NCBI GenBank assembly: GCA_015490175.1
Contig: WFYJ01000041.1
Coordinates: 1-44,812 of the forward strand
Direction of reading: 5' to 3'
DNA length: 44,812 nucleotides
DNA from: Saprospiraceae bacterium
GTDB lineage: Bacteria; Bacteroidota; Bacteroidia; Chitinophagales; Saprospiraceae
Shown here: one piece after another, positions 24,293-33,197 of the stretch
Numbering within the stretch: position 1 is the stretch's first letter
Layout: each line of letters opens with the position of its first letter
Translations under genes and position numbers: made by a program
The notes under the pieces: generated by a model
Database searches by the model: none
Told to the model about the DNA's origin: nothing
What the model saw: the letters and a program-made list of their open reading frames with translations, nothing else

Positions 24293-26878
24293 ATGATGAA
24301 CCCCATCCGAATCCTGAAGCTGTCGCTGACCTTGCTTGCCGCTCTGGCCTGTGGGCACCTGAGCTACGGCCAGAATGCCGCCGACAGGAAAGTACTGGAA
24401 GCCTGGCGCCTCGAAGGCTCCGTGAAAATCGACGGGCAATTGAGCGAGCCGGCATGGCTGCACGCCCCTGCCGCCACCGGCTTCGTACAGAACGAACCCG
24501 ACCCCGGCAAGCCGGCTGCTTTCCCCACCGAGGTGCGGGTGTTGTACGACGACGACGCCCTCTACGTGGGCGCCCTCTGCCGCGATCCGCACCCGGATTC
24601 CATCCTTCAGGAGCTGACCGAGCGCGACAACTTCGGCAACACCGACTGGTTTGGCATCACTATCGACGCTTACCGTGACGGTCTCAATGGTCTGGGCTTT
24701 TTCGTCACGCCGCGCGGCGTGCAATACGACCTCAAGTACAACGAGGCAGGTGGGCGCCGCGGCGGCCCCGGCAACCCGGTGTTCCGCGGCGACCGCAACT
24801 GGGATGCGGTGTGGGAAGCCGAAACGCGCATCACGCCCGAAGGATGGATCATCGAGATGCGCATCCCCTATTCGGCTCTGCGCTTTCCTGCCGCAGCCGA
24901 GCAGACCTGGCACGTCAACTTCGTGCGCCACATCCGGCGCTACCGCCAGACGGCCTTCTGGAACGAAGTAAAGCCCGACATCAGCGGCCTGCTCATCCAG
25001 TCGGGCCTGCTCACCGGCATCCGCGACCTCAAAAGCCCCGTGCGCCTGTCGGCTACGCCTTTCGTAGCTACCTACGTGGAAAACTACTACGACCGCCAGG
25101 CCGAGCCGCGCAGCTCGTGGGGGCGCTCTGTCAGCGGAGGCATGGACGTGAAGTACGGCATCAACGACGCCTTCACCCTCGACATGACGCTGGTGCCCGA
25201 CTTCGGCGAGGCACGCTCCGACAACCAGGTGCTCAACCTGTCGCCCTTCGAGGTGCGCTTCGACGAAAACCGGCAGTTCTTCACCGAAGGCACCGAGCTG
25301 TTCAACCGCGCCGGACTGTTCTATTCGCGCCGCGTGGGCGGACGGCCCTACTACTACTCCGAGGTGTACGGCCGCCTGGGCGAAGGCGAAACCGTCACCG
25401 ACAACCCCGCACAGGTGCAGCTCATCAACGCCACCAAGGTGTCGGGCCGCACCAACAGAGGGCTGGGCATCGGCCTGTTCAATGCCGTGGCCGGCCGCAC
25501 CTGGGCCACCATCGAGAACGCCGAGGGTGAGACGCGCCGGGAGCTGACCAACCCCTTGTCGAACTACAACGTGTTGGTCTTCGACCAGAACCTGCCCAAC
25601 AACTCGTACGTGTCATTGGTCAACACCAACGTGTGGCGCGAAGGGGCCGCCCACGAAGCCAACGTGAGCGGCACCGAGTTTCAGTTTCGCGACAAAGCCA
25701 ACAACCATTCGCTGAGTGGACGCGCCGTGGTGAGCCAGCTCTACTATCCCGACAGCGTGGTGCTGGGCCACTCGTGGGGGGCACGCCTGGCCCGCATCAG
25801 CGGGCGCTGGCAGTGGAGCGTGGGCTACAACGAAGAAAGCCCCACCTACCAGATCAACGACCTGGGCTTCCTGCGCAGCCCCAACGGGCGCCGCCTCGAG
25901 GCCAACCTGCGCTTCCTGCAGTTTCAGCCTTTCGGCAAATTCAACAATGCGGGCGTATCGCTCAACGTGGACTACGAACGCCTCTACGCTCCCGACGTGT
26001 TCACGCGCCTGGGCACGAGCCTGTGGGCTTGGGGCACGTTGCGCAGCTTTTTCCACATGGGCATCAACATGCGCGCCGCGCCGCTCGGCGTGTACGACTA
26101 CTTCGAGGCACGCACCCCTGAGCGCGTCTTCGTGCGCCCGGCAAGCGTGCGCGTCGGCTCGTGGTTCTCGTCCGACTTCCGCAAGCGCATGGCCGTCAGC
26201 GGCAACGGGGGCTACCGCAAATACGCCGAGGCGGGCTACCGCGAGTTCAACTTCTCCCTCGAGCCGCGCTACCGCGTCAATGATCGGCTCACCTTCGCCT
26301 TGCAGCTCGAAAACCGGCGCGTGTTCAACGAAGCGGGCTACGTGGGCCACACGCCCTCGGCCGTCGAGCGGTACGATCTCGCCTCGGCGGGCACCTACTA
26401 TCGCATCCTTTCGGATGCCGGCACCGGCTTCGACCAGTTGCCCGACGACGCCATCGTCTTCGGACGCCGCGACCAGAACACCTTCTCCAACGAGCTGTCG
26501 GTCAGCTATGCCTTTTCCAACAAAATGACGCTTTCGTTCCGGGCGCGCCACTATTGGTCGTCGGTACGCTATCACAGTTTCTGGCTGCTCGACGATGCGG
26601 GGCGCCTGCAGCCTTCGGGCTATCTCGGCACCGACGACCATGGTCGGCCCCTGCACGACCTCAACTTCAACATCTTCAATATCGACGCCGTGTGGCGCTG
26701 GCGTTTCGCACCCGGCAGCGACCTGTTCGTCGTGTGGAAAAACCGGATCTTCCGCTCTGAGGCCGACACCGCTACCGACTACCTCTACAACCTGGCCCAC
26801 CTGCTCGAGGCCCCGCAGACGAACAGCCTCTCCATCAAGGCCATATACTATCTCGACTACAACCACATCGTGGGATAA
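24293..26878 (+). CDS. DUF5916-family outer membrane protein with CBM9-like domain
   Basis: The protein has 861 residues. A signal peptide (ILKLSLTLLAALACGHLSYG) is followed by a carbohydrate-binding family 9-like domain (about residues 25-230; KIDGQLSEPAWLHAP, VRVLYDDDALYVGALCRD, WIIEMRIPYSALRF). The DUF5916 region follows, predicted as an outer membrane beta-barrel (SVSGGMDVKYGINDAFTLDM, FDENRQFFTEGTELFNRAGL, FYSRR) and ending in YYLDYNHIVG, with the terminal aromatic-rich strand of a barrel. It is widespread in Bacteroidota, and its function is not established; metal, sugar or protease-linked roles have been guessed. The start is at 24293 (a second ATG follows at 24296). Confidence 0.9.
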   Translation: MMNPIRILKLSLTLLAALACGHLSYGQNAADRKVLEAWRLEGSVKIDGQLSEPAWLHAPAATGFVQNEPDPGKPAAFPTEVRVLYDDDALYVGALCRDPHPDSILQELTERDNFGNTDWFGITIDAYRDGLNGLGFFVTPRGVQYDLKYNEAGGRRGGPGNPVFRGDRNWDAVWEAETRITPEGWIIEMRIPYSALRFPAAAEQTWHVNFVRHIRRYRQTAFWNEVKPDISGLLIQSGLLTGIRDLKSPVRLSATPFVATYVENYYDRQAEPRSSWGRSVSGGMDVKYGINDAFTLDMTLVPDFGEARSDNQVLNLSPFEVRFDENRQFFTEGTELFNRAGLFYSRRVGGRPYYYSEVYGRLGEGETVTDNPAQVQLINATKVSGRTNRGLGIGLFNAVAGRTWATIENAEGETRRELTNPLSNYNVLVFDQNLPNNSYVSLVNTNVWREGAAHEANVSGTEFQFRDKANNHSLSGRAVVSQLYYPDSVVLGHSWGARLARISGRWQWSVGYNEESPTYQINDLGFLRSPNGRRLEANLRFLQFQPFGKFNNAGVSLNVDYERLYAPDVFTRLGTSLWAWGTLRSFFHMGINMRAAPLGVYDYFEARTPERVFVRPASVRVGSWFSSDFRKRMAVSGNGGYRKYAEAGYREFNFSLEPRYRVNDRLTFALQLENRRVFNEAGYVGHTPSAVERYDLASAGTYYRILSDAGTGFDQLPDDAIVFGRRDQNTFSNELSVSYAFSNKMTLSFRARHYWSSVRYHSFWLLDDAGRLQPSGYLGTDDHGRPLHDLNFNIFNIDAVWRWRFAPGSDLFVVWKNRIFRSEADTATDYLYNLAHLLEAPQTNSLSIKAIYYLDYNHIVG
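25927..25939 (-). repeat. Mini-hairpin, exact 13-mer
   Basis: Antisense in the DUF5916 gene. The gene reads PFGKF across GCCTTTCGGCAAATTC, a third reading frame. Confidence 0.85.
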
Positions 26879-26954
26879 GGATCGGGTGGTTGCATCTGCA
26901 CAGCGGATGTCGAAACGTCCCGGGCGCCGAAACAGGGTGAGGCAGCTTTCCGGC

Positions 26955-27075
26955 AGAAATGGTGAAATCGGTCGAATCGGTGAAATCGGCACTCCTCACG
27001 CTTCACTCCTCTCTCCTCACTCCTCTCCGCCACTCCCTCGCTCTGTCACTCTGTCGCTTTGTCACTCCCTCTCAA
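26955..27075 (-). repeat. Intergenic tandem-array repeat at the 3-prime end of the phosphatase gene
   Basis: Read on the minus strand, it starts at the stop codon of the Ppx/GppA gene: GAGGGAGTGACAAAGCGACA and more GAGYGA 8-mers. It ends in 9-mers (CCGATTTCA, CCGATTCGA, CCGATTTCA). No inverted ends are visible. The 193-bp gap has nothing else. Confidence 0.65.
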
Positions 27076-28007
27076 AAACTCGTCACGCGCTCCAGCCATT
27101 CGGCCACCACGCCTTCCTTGAGCGCGTATTCCGAGACGAGGATCTCTTCGGTTTGCGGCAGCAAGTCGAGTACGTACTGTAGCAGCACGAAGGCCACCGA
27201 GATCATGTCGGCGCGTGCTTCCGGAATTTCGGGCATGGCCAGGCGCTCTTCGAGCGTGGCGGCCAGCGTACGGGCGACGAGCGGCGCCATATGGCTGCGC
27301 GGCACGGCCCAGGCATGGGCGCCGAGGGGGCGTGCGGGCAGGGCATGCGCCAGCACGTCGAAGGTACCCGAAGCACCCACCAGTTGGAGTGGGCCGTCAT
27401 GCGCTGCGATGGCTTGCCGCAAGGGGGCAAGCTGTTGGTCGAGAAAGGCACGCAGTGCCGCGATCTCCGCTTCGCTGATGGGCTCGCGATGGTGAAAACG
27501 GCGGCGCAAGACGGCTACCCCTACGGGGAAGCTTTGGGCCCAGCTCGCCTTTTCGCGATTGCAAATGATGAATTCGACACTGCCCCCGCCGATGTCCATG
27601 ATCAGATAATGCCGGCCCGGTGCCATGGGCACGGCCAGGCGCGTGCCCTTGAATATCAACTCGGCCTCGCGTTCGCCGTTGATCACCTCGACCTCGATGC
27701 CGGTCTCGCGCCGGATGAGCTCGAGGAAGGCGTCGGCGTTGTCGGCGGTGCGCAGGCCCGCCGTGCCGATGGCGCGCACGTCGGTACAGCCATAGCGGTC
27801 GATCACCTCGCGGAAATACTTCAGCGCCTCGAGCGCGCGCTGCCAAGCATCGGGCTGAATGTGCTCGATGCCGCCCAGGGCCAGCTTGACGAAGCGCCGC
27901 TCGCGAAAAAGCTCGCGAAAACCGTTCGCCCCCTCGGGGGCCACGATGAGCAGGTGAAAGGTGTTGGTGCCCAGGTCGAGCACCGCCAGAAGGGGTTTGG
28001 AATCCAT
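27072..28007 (-). CDS. Ppx/GppA-type exopolyphosphatase
   Basis: The protein has 311 residues, in the ASKHA fold. The first phosphate loop is LAVLDLGTNTFHLLIV (residues 7-22) and the second is LIMDIGGGSVEFIICN. The ATG at 28007 is preferred over one 28 codons upstream because the family begins at this point. It lacks the long C-terminal HD-type domain of E. coli Ppx, so it is the short form. Members remove phosphate from polyphosphate or (p)ppGpp in the cytoplasm. The stop lies inside a tandem-array repeat. An exact mini-hairpin copy sits 35 bp upstream of the start. Confidence 0.9.
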   Translation of the reverse strand: MDSKPLLAVLDLGTNTFHLLIVAPEGANGFRELFRERRFVKLALGGIEHIQPDAWQRALEALKYFREVIDRYGCTDVRAIGTAGLRTADNADAFLELIRRETGIEVEVINGEREAELIFKGTRLAVPMAPGRHYLIMDIGGGSVEFIICNREKASWAQSFPVGVAVLRRRFHHREPISEAEIAALRAFLDQQLAPLRQAIAAHDGPLQLVGASGTFDVLAHALPARPLGAHAWAVPRSHMAPLVARTLAATLEERLAMPEIPEARADMISVAFVLLQYVLDLLPQTEEILVSEYALKEGVVAEWLERVTSF

Positions 28008-28041
28008 AGTCGTTTTTCTCGATGCAAAAAGGCGGGCTTCA

Positions 28042-28057
28042 TTTGCCGAAAGGCAAA
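28042..28057 (+). repeat. Mini-hairpin, exact 13-mer with complete 6-bp stem
   Basis: TTTGCCGAAAGGCAAA, the fully palindromic form, in the leader of the Ppx gene (read antisense by that gene). Confidence 0.85.
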
Positions 28058-28112
28058 AACTCAGTGAACATCCCGGACTTGGGGAACGCATGCACCTGCT
28101 GCGGCGCTGCCC

Positions 28113-28658
28113 TCACTGCCTGGAAGCCGGTGCGTTGCTGCGCTGTTCGAGCGGCACGATGGCCTGCTTCAGGCCGGCATGGTTGAAGTTGTTGTTGAGG
28201 TACTGGATGCATTCGTCGGTCATCTGGTTGCCGTACTGCGGCTTGCCCTGCTCATCGAGGAAGATGAAGTAGGTGCATCCGGGAGTGAAGTAGATATCGC
28301 CCTGCAGCACGTTTTCGCCATCGATCTGGAAAAAGATGCGACCGATGGGCTTGCAGCGGGGGTCGAGGCCGGCCGGGGTTGCCGAGATGTGGCGCACGGC
28401 GGCCTGGATGCTGGGCTTCTCGTACAGGCTCATCGAGATGGGCAGCTCGTAGAAGACGTAGTCCACGTAGTCGCACTTTTCATACAGCATCTGTGCCGTT
28501 TCGAGGGGCAGGCTGGGCAGCATCTGCACAGGCGGTGCCTGCGTCTGCCGTACCTGCTGCTCGACGGTTTCGCGCGCTTGTTGGCGCGTGTCGGTCGAGC
28601 CGGAGGTGCAGTTTGCGAAAGCAAAGAGGGACACAGCGGCGAAGATCAGGTAGCGCAT
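28113..28658 (-). CDS. Lipoprotein of unknown function
   Basis: The protein has 181 residues. The lipoprotein signal ends in FAFANC with Cys17 as the likely anchor. The codons of this lipobox contain a TTTGC-GAAA-GCAAA mini-hairpin (28612-28625, antisense). A Gln/Thr-rich spacer follows (RQQARETVEQQVRQTQAPPV), then a compact domain with four cysteines (EKCDYVDYVFYELPISM, DPRCKPIGRIFFQIDGENVL, PGCTYFIF, DECIQYL). I do not recognise the family. It faces the periplasm and lies 15 bp downstream of the following barrel gene on the same strand, so the two are probably one operon. Confidence 0.75.
   Translation of the reverse strand: MRYLIFAAVSLFAFANCTSGSTDTRQQARETVEQQVRQTQAPPVQMLPSLPLETAQMLYEKCDYVDYVFYELPISMSLYEKPSIQAAVRHISATPAGLDPRCKPIGRIFFQIDGENVLQGDIYFTPGCTYFIFLDEQGKPQYGNQMTDECIQYLNNNFNHAGLKQAIVPLEQRSNAPASRQ
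28612..28625 (+). repeat. Mini-hairpin, TTTGC stem variant
   Basis: TTTGCGAAAGCAAA, antisense in the lipobox codons of the lipoprotein gene (residues FAFAN). Confidence 0.65.
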
Positions 28659-28673
28659 GGTTGTCGGGTTTTG

Positions 28674-29303
28674 TCAGAACAGGTAAAACGTTTCGAACGA
28701 GAGGAAGTAGGGCCACAGGCTGTAGGGGTAGCGCGGCAGGCCGGCATCATTGAGCCACTTTCGGTTGTTGTACAGAGGCGTGAGCGAGCGCGACCAGCTC
28801 ACCTGAAAGCCCAGGTGGGGGCGGTGCATGTAGCCCAGGGCGAGCGTCAGGCTCAGATCGTTGTCGTTGAAGCGCTCGGCCTCGGCCTCCAGCGCGGTGT
28901 TTTCGAAGCGCGTCTGCAGGAGGCGACCGTAGGAAAAGCCTCCCGAGGCAAAGACCTTGTAGTATTTGTCGTCTTCGTCGTACCAGTCGCGATAGGTGAA
29001 ACGCACGGGCACCTCGGCATACACCAGGTGGATCACGAAGACGGGCACGCCGCCCCCCACGACCAGTTCGCTGCGGCTGCCGCGTTGGCTGTAGAGCAGA
29101 TCCATGCTCAGGTCGGCGCGCGCGCTGAGGTGGACGATGCCGCGCAGGCCGCCGCGCAGGCCCAGCTTGTTGTATCCGCCCGAGTTGTCGCCGTTGATCT
29201 GGGCGGCGTTGAGACCCAATACGAGGCCTGCCCCAAAGCGGCTTTCCTGGGCCGGGAGCAGGTGGGGCAGCGCGAGCAGGATGGCAAACAGGAGTGGCTT
29301 CAT
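28674..29303 (-). CDS. Outer membrane beta-barrel protein, PorT-like
   Basis: The protein has 209 residues with a signal peptide (LLFAILLALPHLLPAQ). The remainder has the strand pattern of an eight-stranded Bacteroidota barrel: FGAGLVLGLNAAQINGDNSG, GYNKLGLRGGLRGIVHLSAR, LSMDLLYSQRGSRSE and a final ...PYFLSFETFYLF ending in an aromatic residue. This is the PorT/OMP_b-brl_2 type fold. A TAACTTTG -7 box lies 18 bp upstream of the ATG. It is followed by a lipoprotein gene, possibly a partner. Confidence 0.8.
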   Translation of the reverse strand: MKPLLFAILLALPHLLPAQESRFGAGLVLGLNAAQINGDNSGGYNKLGLRGGLRGIVHLSARADLSMDLLYSQRGSRSELVVGGGVPVFVIHLVYAEVPVRFTYRDWYDEDDKYYKVFASGGFSYGRLLQTRFENTALEAEAERFNDNDLSLTLALGYMHRPHLGFQVSWSRSLTPLYNNRKWLNDAGLPRYPYSLWPYFLSFETFYLF

Positions 29304-29320
29304 CGGTTGCAGCTTTGCGG

Positions 29321-29328
29321 CAAAGTTA
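29321..29328 (-). promoter_or_regulatory. Probable -7 element of the barrel gene
   Basis: TAACTTTG on the minus strand matches TAnnTTTG, 17 bp before the ATG at 29303. No clear -33 match. Confidence 0.45.
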
Positions 29329-29440
29329 GCAGCAAAACGGCGGTTGCCCCGATGCCGTGTACTTGCCGACAATTTTTTCCTCGACAGGCCGACGATCATG
29401 GCACGTGCGCGCACCCATGTCCTCCACCGCGATTTCGGCC

Positions 29441-29448
29441 TATCTTTG
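29441..29448 (+). promoter_or_regulatory. Probable -7 element of the PTPS/hydrolase pair
   Basis: TATCTTTG matches TAnnTTTG, 68 bp before the ATG at 29517. The -33 element is not evident. Confidence 0.45.
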
Positions 29449-29516
29449 AACCCGGGCACGTGTCGCGTGTTGTCCGCACACAAGCCCTGCATTACTGACG
29501 ACCGAGGAAACCCGAC

Positions 29517-29957
29517 ATGCACATGAGCAAGATTCCCGAGGGCCCCTTTCGCATCTCTGTGTTCCGCCGCGCTCACTTCAACGCGGCCCATCGCCTCTAC
29601 AACCCCGCCTGGGACGAGGCCCGCAACGAGGCCACCTTCGGCCTGTGCAACAATCCCAATTACCACGGCCACAACTACGAGCTGGAGGTGCGCGTCACCG
29701 GCGAGGTGAATCCCGAGACGGGCATGGTGGTGGACATGAAGTGGCTCAAGGAGCTCATCCGCGACCAGGTGGAAGCGCGCTTCGACCACAAGAACCTCAA
29801 CCTCGACACCGAAGAGTTTCGCCACCGCATCCCCACCAGCGAAAACATCTGCTTCGTCATCTGGCATCTGCTGCGCCCCCACCTCGATCCCTCGCTCGAC
29901 CTGCACGTGCGCCTCTACGAAACCCCGCGCAACTACGTCGAATACCCTGCCCCATGA
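29517..29957 (+). CDS. 6-pyruvoyl-tetrahydropterin synthase / 6-carboxytetrahydropterin synthase family
   Basis: The protein has 146 residues. The zinc site is visible: His25 in RRAHFNAAHRL, and His50 and His52 in NYHGHNYELEV. Cys44 in FGLCNNPNYHGH is the catalytic cysteine. The C-terminal LHVRLYETPRNYVEY carries the conserved glutamate. In bacteria most such enzymes (QueD) make 6-carboxytetrahydropterin for queuosine, and some make pterins. There are no queuosine genes nearby, so the role stays open. The start could be 29517 or the third codon (29523). The stop overlaps the next ATG (ATGA), indicating coupling. Confidence 0.9.
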   Translation: MHMSKIPEGPFRISVFRRAHFNAAHRLYNPAWDEARNEATFGLCNNPNYHGHNYELEVRVTGEVNPETGMVVDMKWLKELIRDQVEARFDHKNLNLDTEEFRHRIPTSENICFVIWHLLRPHLDPSLDLHVRLYETPRNYVEYPAP

Positions 29958-30901
29958 GCGCACACGAACCCCTGCTCATCGGTCAGACCGCGATCGCGCC
30001 CGGCCAGGAAACGATGGTGCGCTTGCCCGTAGGGCGGCTGCCCACCGACACGCGCATCCACATGAACGTGTGGGTACATCGCAGCGAGGAGCCCGGGCCC
30101 CACGTCCTCTTCACGGCCGGCATCCACGGCGACGAGGCCAACGGCGTCGAGATCCTGCGGCGCGCCATCAGCACGGGCCTCTTTGGCGGGCTGCAGCGCG
30201 GCGCCGTGGTCGTGGTGCCTGTGGTCAACATCATCGGCTTCATCGAGCAGGAGCGCGCGGCGCCGGGCGGCAAGGACGTCAACCGCAGCTTTCCGGGCAG
30301 CCTCAGCGGCTCGCTGGCGGCGCGCATGGCCCGCATCCTCACGGCCCGCATCCTGCCTTCGTGCCACTTCGGCGTGGACTTCCACACCGGCGGCCACAGC
30401 CACTACAACTACCCGCAGGTGCGCTACACCGCCGGGCACGCCCCCAGCCTCGAGCTGGCGCAAGCCTTCGCCGCCCCCGTCCTGCTGGCGCAAAAACCCA
30501 TCCCGCGCTCGCTGCGCAAAGTGGCCGTGGCTGCCGGCAAGCCGGTTATCGTGTACGAGGGTGGCGAAAATCTGCGCTTCGACGAACAGGCCATACGGTA
30601 CGGCCTCGACGGCATCCGCCGCCTGCTGCACGCCCACGAAATGTTGCCCGAGGCGCCTGAGGCGCCGCCCGTGTTGCACGCGCGCCACGCTTCGTGGCTG
30701 CGCGCCAAACGCGCCGGCCTGTTCCGGCGGTACTGCCGTGCCGGCGATGAGGTGCACAAGGGCAAGCTGCTGGGCGCCCTTTCCGACCCCTACGGCATGG
30801 ACGAAATCGAGGTGTTCGCTCCGCACGACGCCCGCATCATCGGCCACACCAACCAGCCCGTCGTCAGCCACGGCGACGCCCTCTTCCACCTGGCCTGGTA
30901 G
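29954..30901 (+). CDS. Succinylglutamate desuccinylase/aspartoacylase-family zinc hydrolase (M14-like)
   Basis: The protein has 315 residues. The zinc ligands His58 and Glu61 are in TAGIHGDEANG and His144 is in VDFHTGGHSHYNY. The general base is Glu202 in VIVYEGGEN. Members cleave amide bonds of N-acyl amino acids (AstE, AspA); many related ones in Bacteria have unknown substrates. The C-terminal third (VFAPHDARIIGHTNQPVVSH) is the beta-barrel tail common in the family. It overlaps the PTPS-family gene by 4 bp, so a coupled role with a pterin-like product is worth considering. Confidence 0.9.
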   Translation: MSAHEPLLIGQTAIAPGQETMVRLPVGRLPTDTRIHMNVWVHRSEEPGPHVLFTAGIHGDEANGVEILRRAISTGLFGGLQRGAVVVVPVVNIIGFIEQERAAPGGKDVNRSFPGSLSGSLAARMARILTARILPSCHFGVDFHTGGHSHYNYPQVRYTAGHAPSLELAQAFAAPVLLAQKPIPRSLRKVAVAAGKPVIVYEGGENLRFDEQAIRYGLDGIRRLLHAHEMLPEAPEAPPVLHARHASWLRAKRAGLFRRYCRAGDEVHKGKLLGALSDPYGMDEIEVFAPHDARIIGHTNQPVVSHGDALFHLAW

Positions 30902-31042
30902 CGGTCAGGCCGCCAGCCTGTCGGTGACGGCGGTCACGCTGCCTGCCATCGCGACACCTTTTGCCGCAAAGGCATGGATATTGAGGCGACGAAAAAGTGG
31001 TGCATTCGCATTTGTGCCCAAACCGGAAAAAAGCAGACAACC

Positions 31043-31831
31043 ATGGTCAACTTTCAGCGAGAAGTCATAGAACAGAGTTTCCTCAAACCCGTACTCGTCG
31101 ATTTCTGGGCGCCGTGGTGCGGTCCGTGCCGCGTGCTGGGTCCCATCCTCGAACAGATCGCCGAGGAAAACAGGGATCGCTTCGTGCTGGTCAAGGTGAA
31201 CACCGAAGAACAGCCCGAGCTGGCACAACAGTACCGCATCATGGGCATCCCCAACGTCAAACTGTTCATCAAGGGCAAGGTGGTGAATGAGTTTTCGGGT
31301 GCCCTGCCGCGCCAGGCCATCCTCAAGTGGCTCGACGAAAACATCCCCAGCGAGGAAGCGCAGGAGCTCAAAGAGCTGCTCGCATCCGAAAAGCAAATAC
31401 CCGACGACGCGCTCATCGAGCGCTTGCGCACTTTCGTGCAAAAACATCCCAATAACGACGAGGGCAAGGTGGCCCTGGCACGTCATCTGGTGTTCACCCA
31501 ACCCGACGAAGCCACCGAGCTGGTGGCCCACATCCGGCCGGGTCACGAACAGTGGGAGCAGGCCGAAGACATCCGCACGCTGGCCCGGTGGATGCAGCTC
31601 GAAGACACAGGCGAAGGCCCCGCCGCCCAACTGCTGGCCAAGGCGCGCGAGGCCCTCAAGGCCGGCGAGATGGAAAAGGCCATCAAGCTGCTCATCGACG
31701 CCACCTCGGCCGACAAGGCCTGCTGCAACGAGCTGCCGCGCAAGGCCGGAATCGCCCTGTTCCGCACCCTCGGCAACGAACACGAACTGACCCGCAAATA
31801 CCGCAAGCTCTTCGATATGGTGTTGTGGTAA
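31043..31831 (+). CDS. Thioredoxin-domain protein, CnoX/YbbN type
   Basis: The protein has 262 residues. The thioredoxin domain (about residues 1-108) has FWAPWCGPCR with Cys26 and Cys29, and IMGIPNVKLFIKG with the cis-proline. The C-terminal domain is helical, likely TPR-like (QLLAKAREALKAGEMEKAIK, LLIDATSADKACCNELP), as in E. coli CnoX/YbbN, a holdase-type chaperedoxin that hands clients to GroEL. The redox CGPC motif is present here, while E. coli CnoX has SQHC, so it may also be an active oxidoreductase. The ATG at 31043 is chosen; one 23 codons upstream lacks support. The groESL genes lie about 2.5 kb away but are not in one operon. Confidence 0.88.
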   Translation: MVNFQREVIEQSFLKPVLVDFWAPWCGPCRVLGPILEQIAEENRDRFVLVKVNTEEQPELAQQYRIMGIPNVKLFIKGKVVNEFSGALPRQAILKWLDENIPSEEAQELKELLASEKQIPDDALIERLRTFVQKHPNNDEGKVALARHLVFTQPDEATELVAHIRPGHEQWEQAEDIRTLARWMQLEDTGEGPAAQLLAKAREALKAGEMEKAIKLLIDATSADKACCNELPRKAGIALFRTLGNEHELTRKYRKLFDMVLW

Positions 31832-31855
31832 ATACAGCTACAACAGCCTTGCCGA

Positions 31856-31897
31856 AAAGCCCCGGAGCACTCCTGCTTCGGGGCTTTGTGGTTTTGC
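31856..31897. terminator. Bidirectional terminator between thioredoxin and MFS genes
   Basis: AAAGCCCCGGAGC pairs with GCTTCGGGGCTTT (one mismatch) around ACTCCT, with A-run and T-run on the outer sides. It can serve both convergent genes. Confidence 0.75.
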
Positions 31898-31968
31898 GAG
31901 GTCACCTTCGGCGGCCGCGTCATCTCAGCAGCCACACGCCGTGCAGCCTGTGCCGACCTGTCGGCATC

Positions 31969-33150
31969 TCAACTGTCCGAGACGCCCACCCCTGCCAGCC
32001 AGGCGGCCACGAGCAGCACGCCGGCCGCGGTGCCGAGCAGGAGCCATACCGGTCCGAAAGCATCCCACACGATGCCGGCCAGGGCGCTGGCGAGCAATAC
32101 GGCTACGCTGCGCAGCGCTTCCCAGGTACCCAGGGCGGTGGCCCGCTCCTGCCGGGGTACGAGGTTGCTGATCCACGCTTTGGCCACACCTTCGGTGGCC
32201 GCAGCATAGAGACCGTACAGGGCAAAGAGCGCGGCAAACCACATCCAGTTTTTGGCGAAAGCCATTCCTCCATAAACGGCCGCAAACAGCAGCATGCCGC
32301 CCGTGAAGGTGCGCTTCATGCCAAAGCGATCGGCCAGGGCGCCGGCGGGCCAGGCGGCAAGGGCGTACACCAGGTTGTACCACACGTACAGGCCGATGAG
32401 CCAGGTGTCGCTCAGTCCGGCGGTGCGCAGCCACAGCAGCAGGAAAAAGTCGGAGCTGTTGAGCAGCGCAAAGGCGAGCAGAGGAGCCACGAGCCGTCGC
32501 CATGCCGCGGGCGCCCTGCGCCAGTAACCGAGGAAGGCCAACGGATGGGGTCGGGCGGCGGCGTTGCCTGCTGCAGTGGCTGGCTCGCGCAAGAGGAAGG
32601 TCAGGGCCACGGCCACGAGCCCGGGCAGCAGCGCCCACAGGAAGAGCGTGCGGTAGTCGGCCGGATGGCGGGCCAGCCAGGCCATGGCGAGCAGCGGACC
32701 GAGGGCGGCGCCCAGCGTGTCCATGCCGCGGTGCAGTCCGAAGACGCGCCCGCGCGTGGCCTGCGTGGCTTCGGCGGCGAGCAAGGCGTCGCGGGCGCCC
32801 GTGCGGATGCCTTTTCCGAGGCGGTCGAGGGTGCGCATGGCCAGCACCCAGAGCGGGGCCGACCACAGGGCCATCAATGGCTTGGACACGGCGCTCAGTC
32901 CGTAGCCCCACCGCACGAAGGGCACTCGCCGCCCCAGGCGGTCGGACCAGTGGCCGAACCAGCCTTTGCTCAGGCCCGCTGCCCCCTGGGCCAGCCCCTC
33001 CAGCAGACCGATGCCGGCCACGCTGAAACCGATCTGTTCGAGGTAGAGGGGCAATACCGGGTACAGCATCTCGCTGGCCAGGTCGGTGCACAGGCTGACC
33101 AGACCCAGCAGCAAAACCGTGCGGCTGTATATGGCGCGCGAGCCCTCCAT
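31969..33150 (-). CDS. MFS transporter, 12-helix
   Basis: The protein has 393 residues with 12 predicted membrane helices. The first helix region (LLLGLVSLCTDLASEMLYPVLPLYL) and the loop SDRLGRRVPFVRWGYGL between helices 2 and 3 (SDRLGRR is the MFS signature) are conserved in a family of bacterial transporters of unknown substrate, often annotated simply as MFS. The repeat-like segment ADRFGMKRTFTGG is the second-half equivalent. The start at 33150 is preferred, since the alternative at 33213 runs into a tandem-array repeat. It is convergent with the thioredoxin gene. A swapped-stem mini-hairpin (32251-32263) encodes part of MAFAKNW. Confidence 0.88.
   Translation of the reverse strand: MEGSRAIYSRTVLLLGLVSLCTDLASEMLYPVLPLYLEQIGFSVAGIGLLEGLAQGAAGLSKGWFGHWSDRLGRRVPFVRWGYGLSAVSKPLMALWSAPLWVLAMRTLDRLGKGIRTGARDALLAAEATQATRGRVFGLHRGMDTLGAALGPLLAMAWLARHPADYRTLFLWALLPGLVAVALTFLLREPATAAGNAAARPHPLAFLGYWRRAPAAWRRLVAPLLAFALLNSSDFFLLLWLRTAGLSDTWLIGLYVWYNLVYALAAWPAGALADRFGMKRTFTGGMLLFAAVYGGMAFAKNWMWFAALFALYGLYAAATEGVAKAWISNLVPRQERATALGTWEALRSVAVLLASALAGIVWDAFGPVWLLLGTAAGVLLVAAWLAGVGVSDS
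32251..32263 (+). repeat. Mini-hairpin, swapped-stem variant
   Basis: TTTGGCGAAAGCC, antisense in the MFS gene (residues AFAKN). Confidence 0.65.
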
Positions 33151-33197
33151 GAGGCGGTCAAGATAGGATTTTGGGGGGTGAGCATTGGTGTTTTGGT

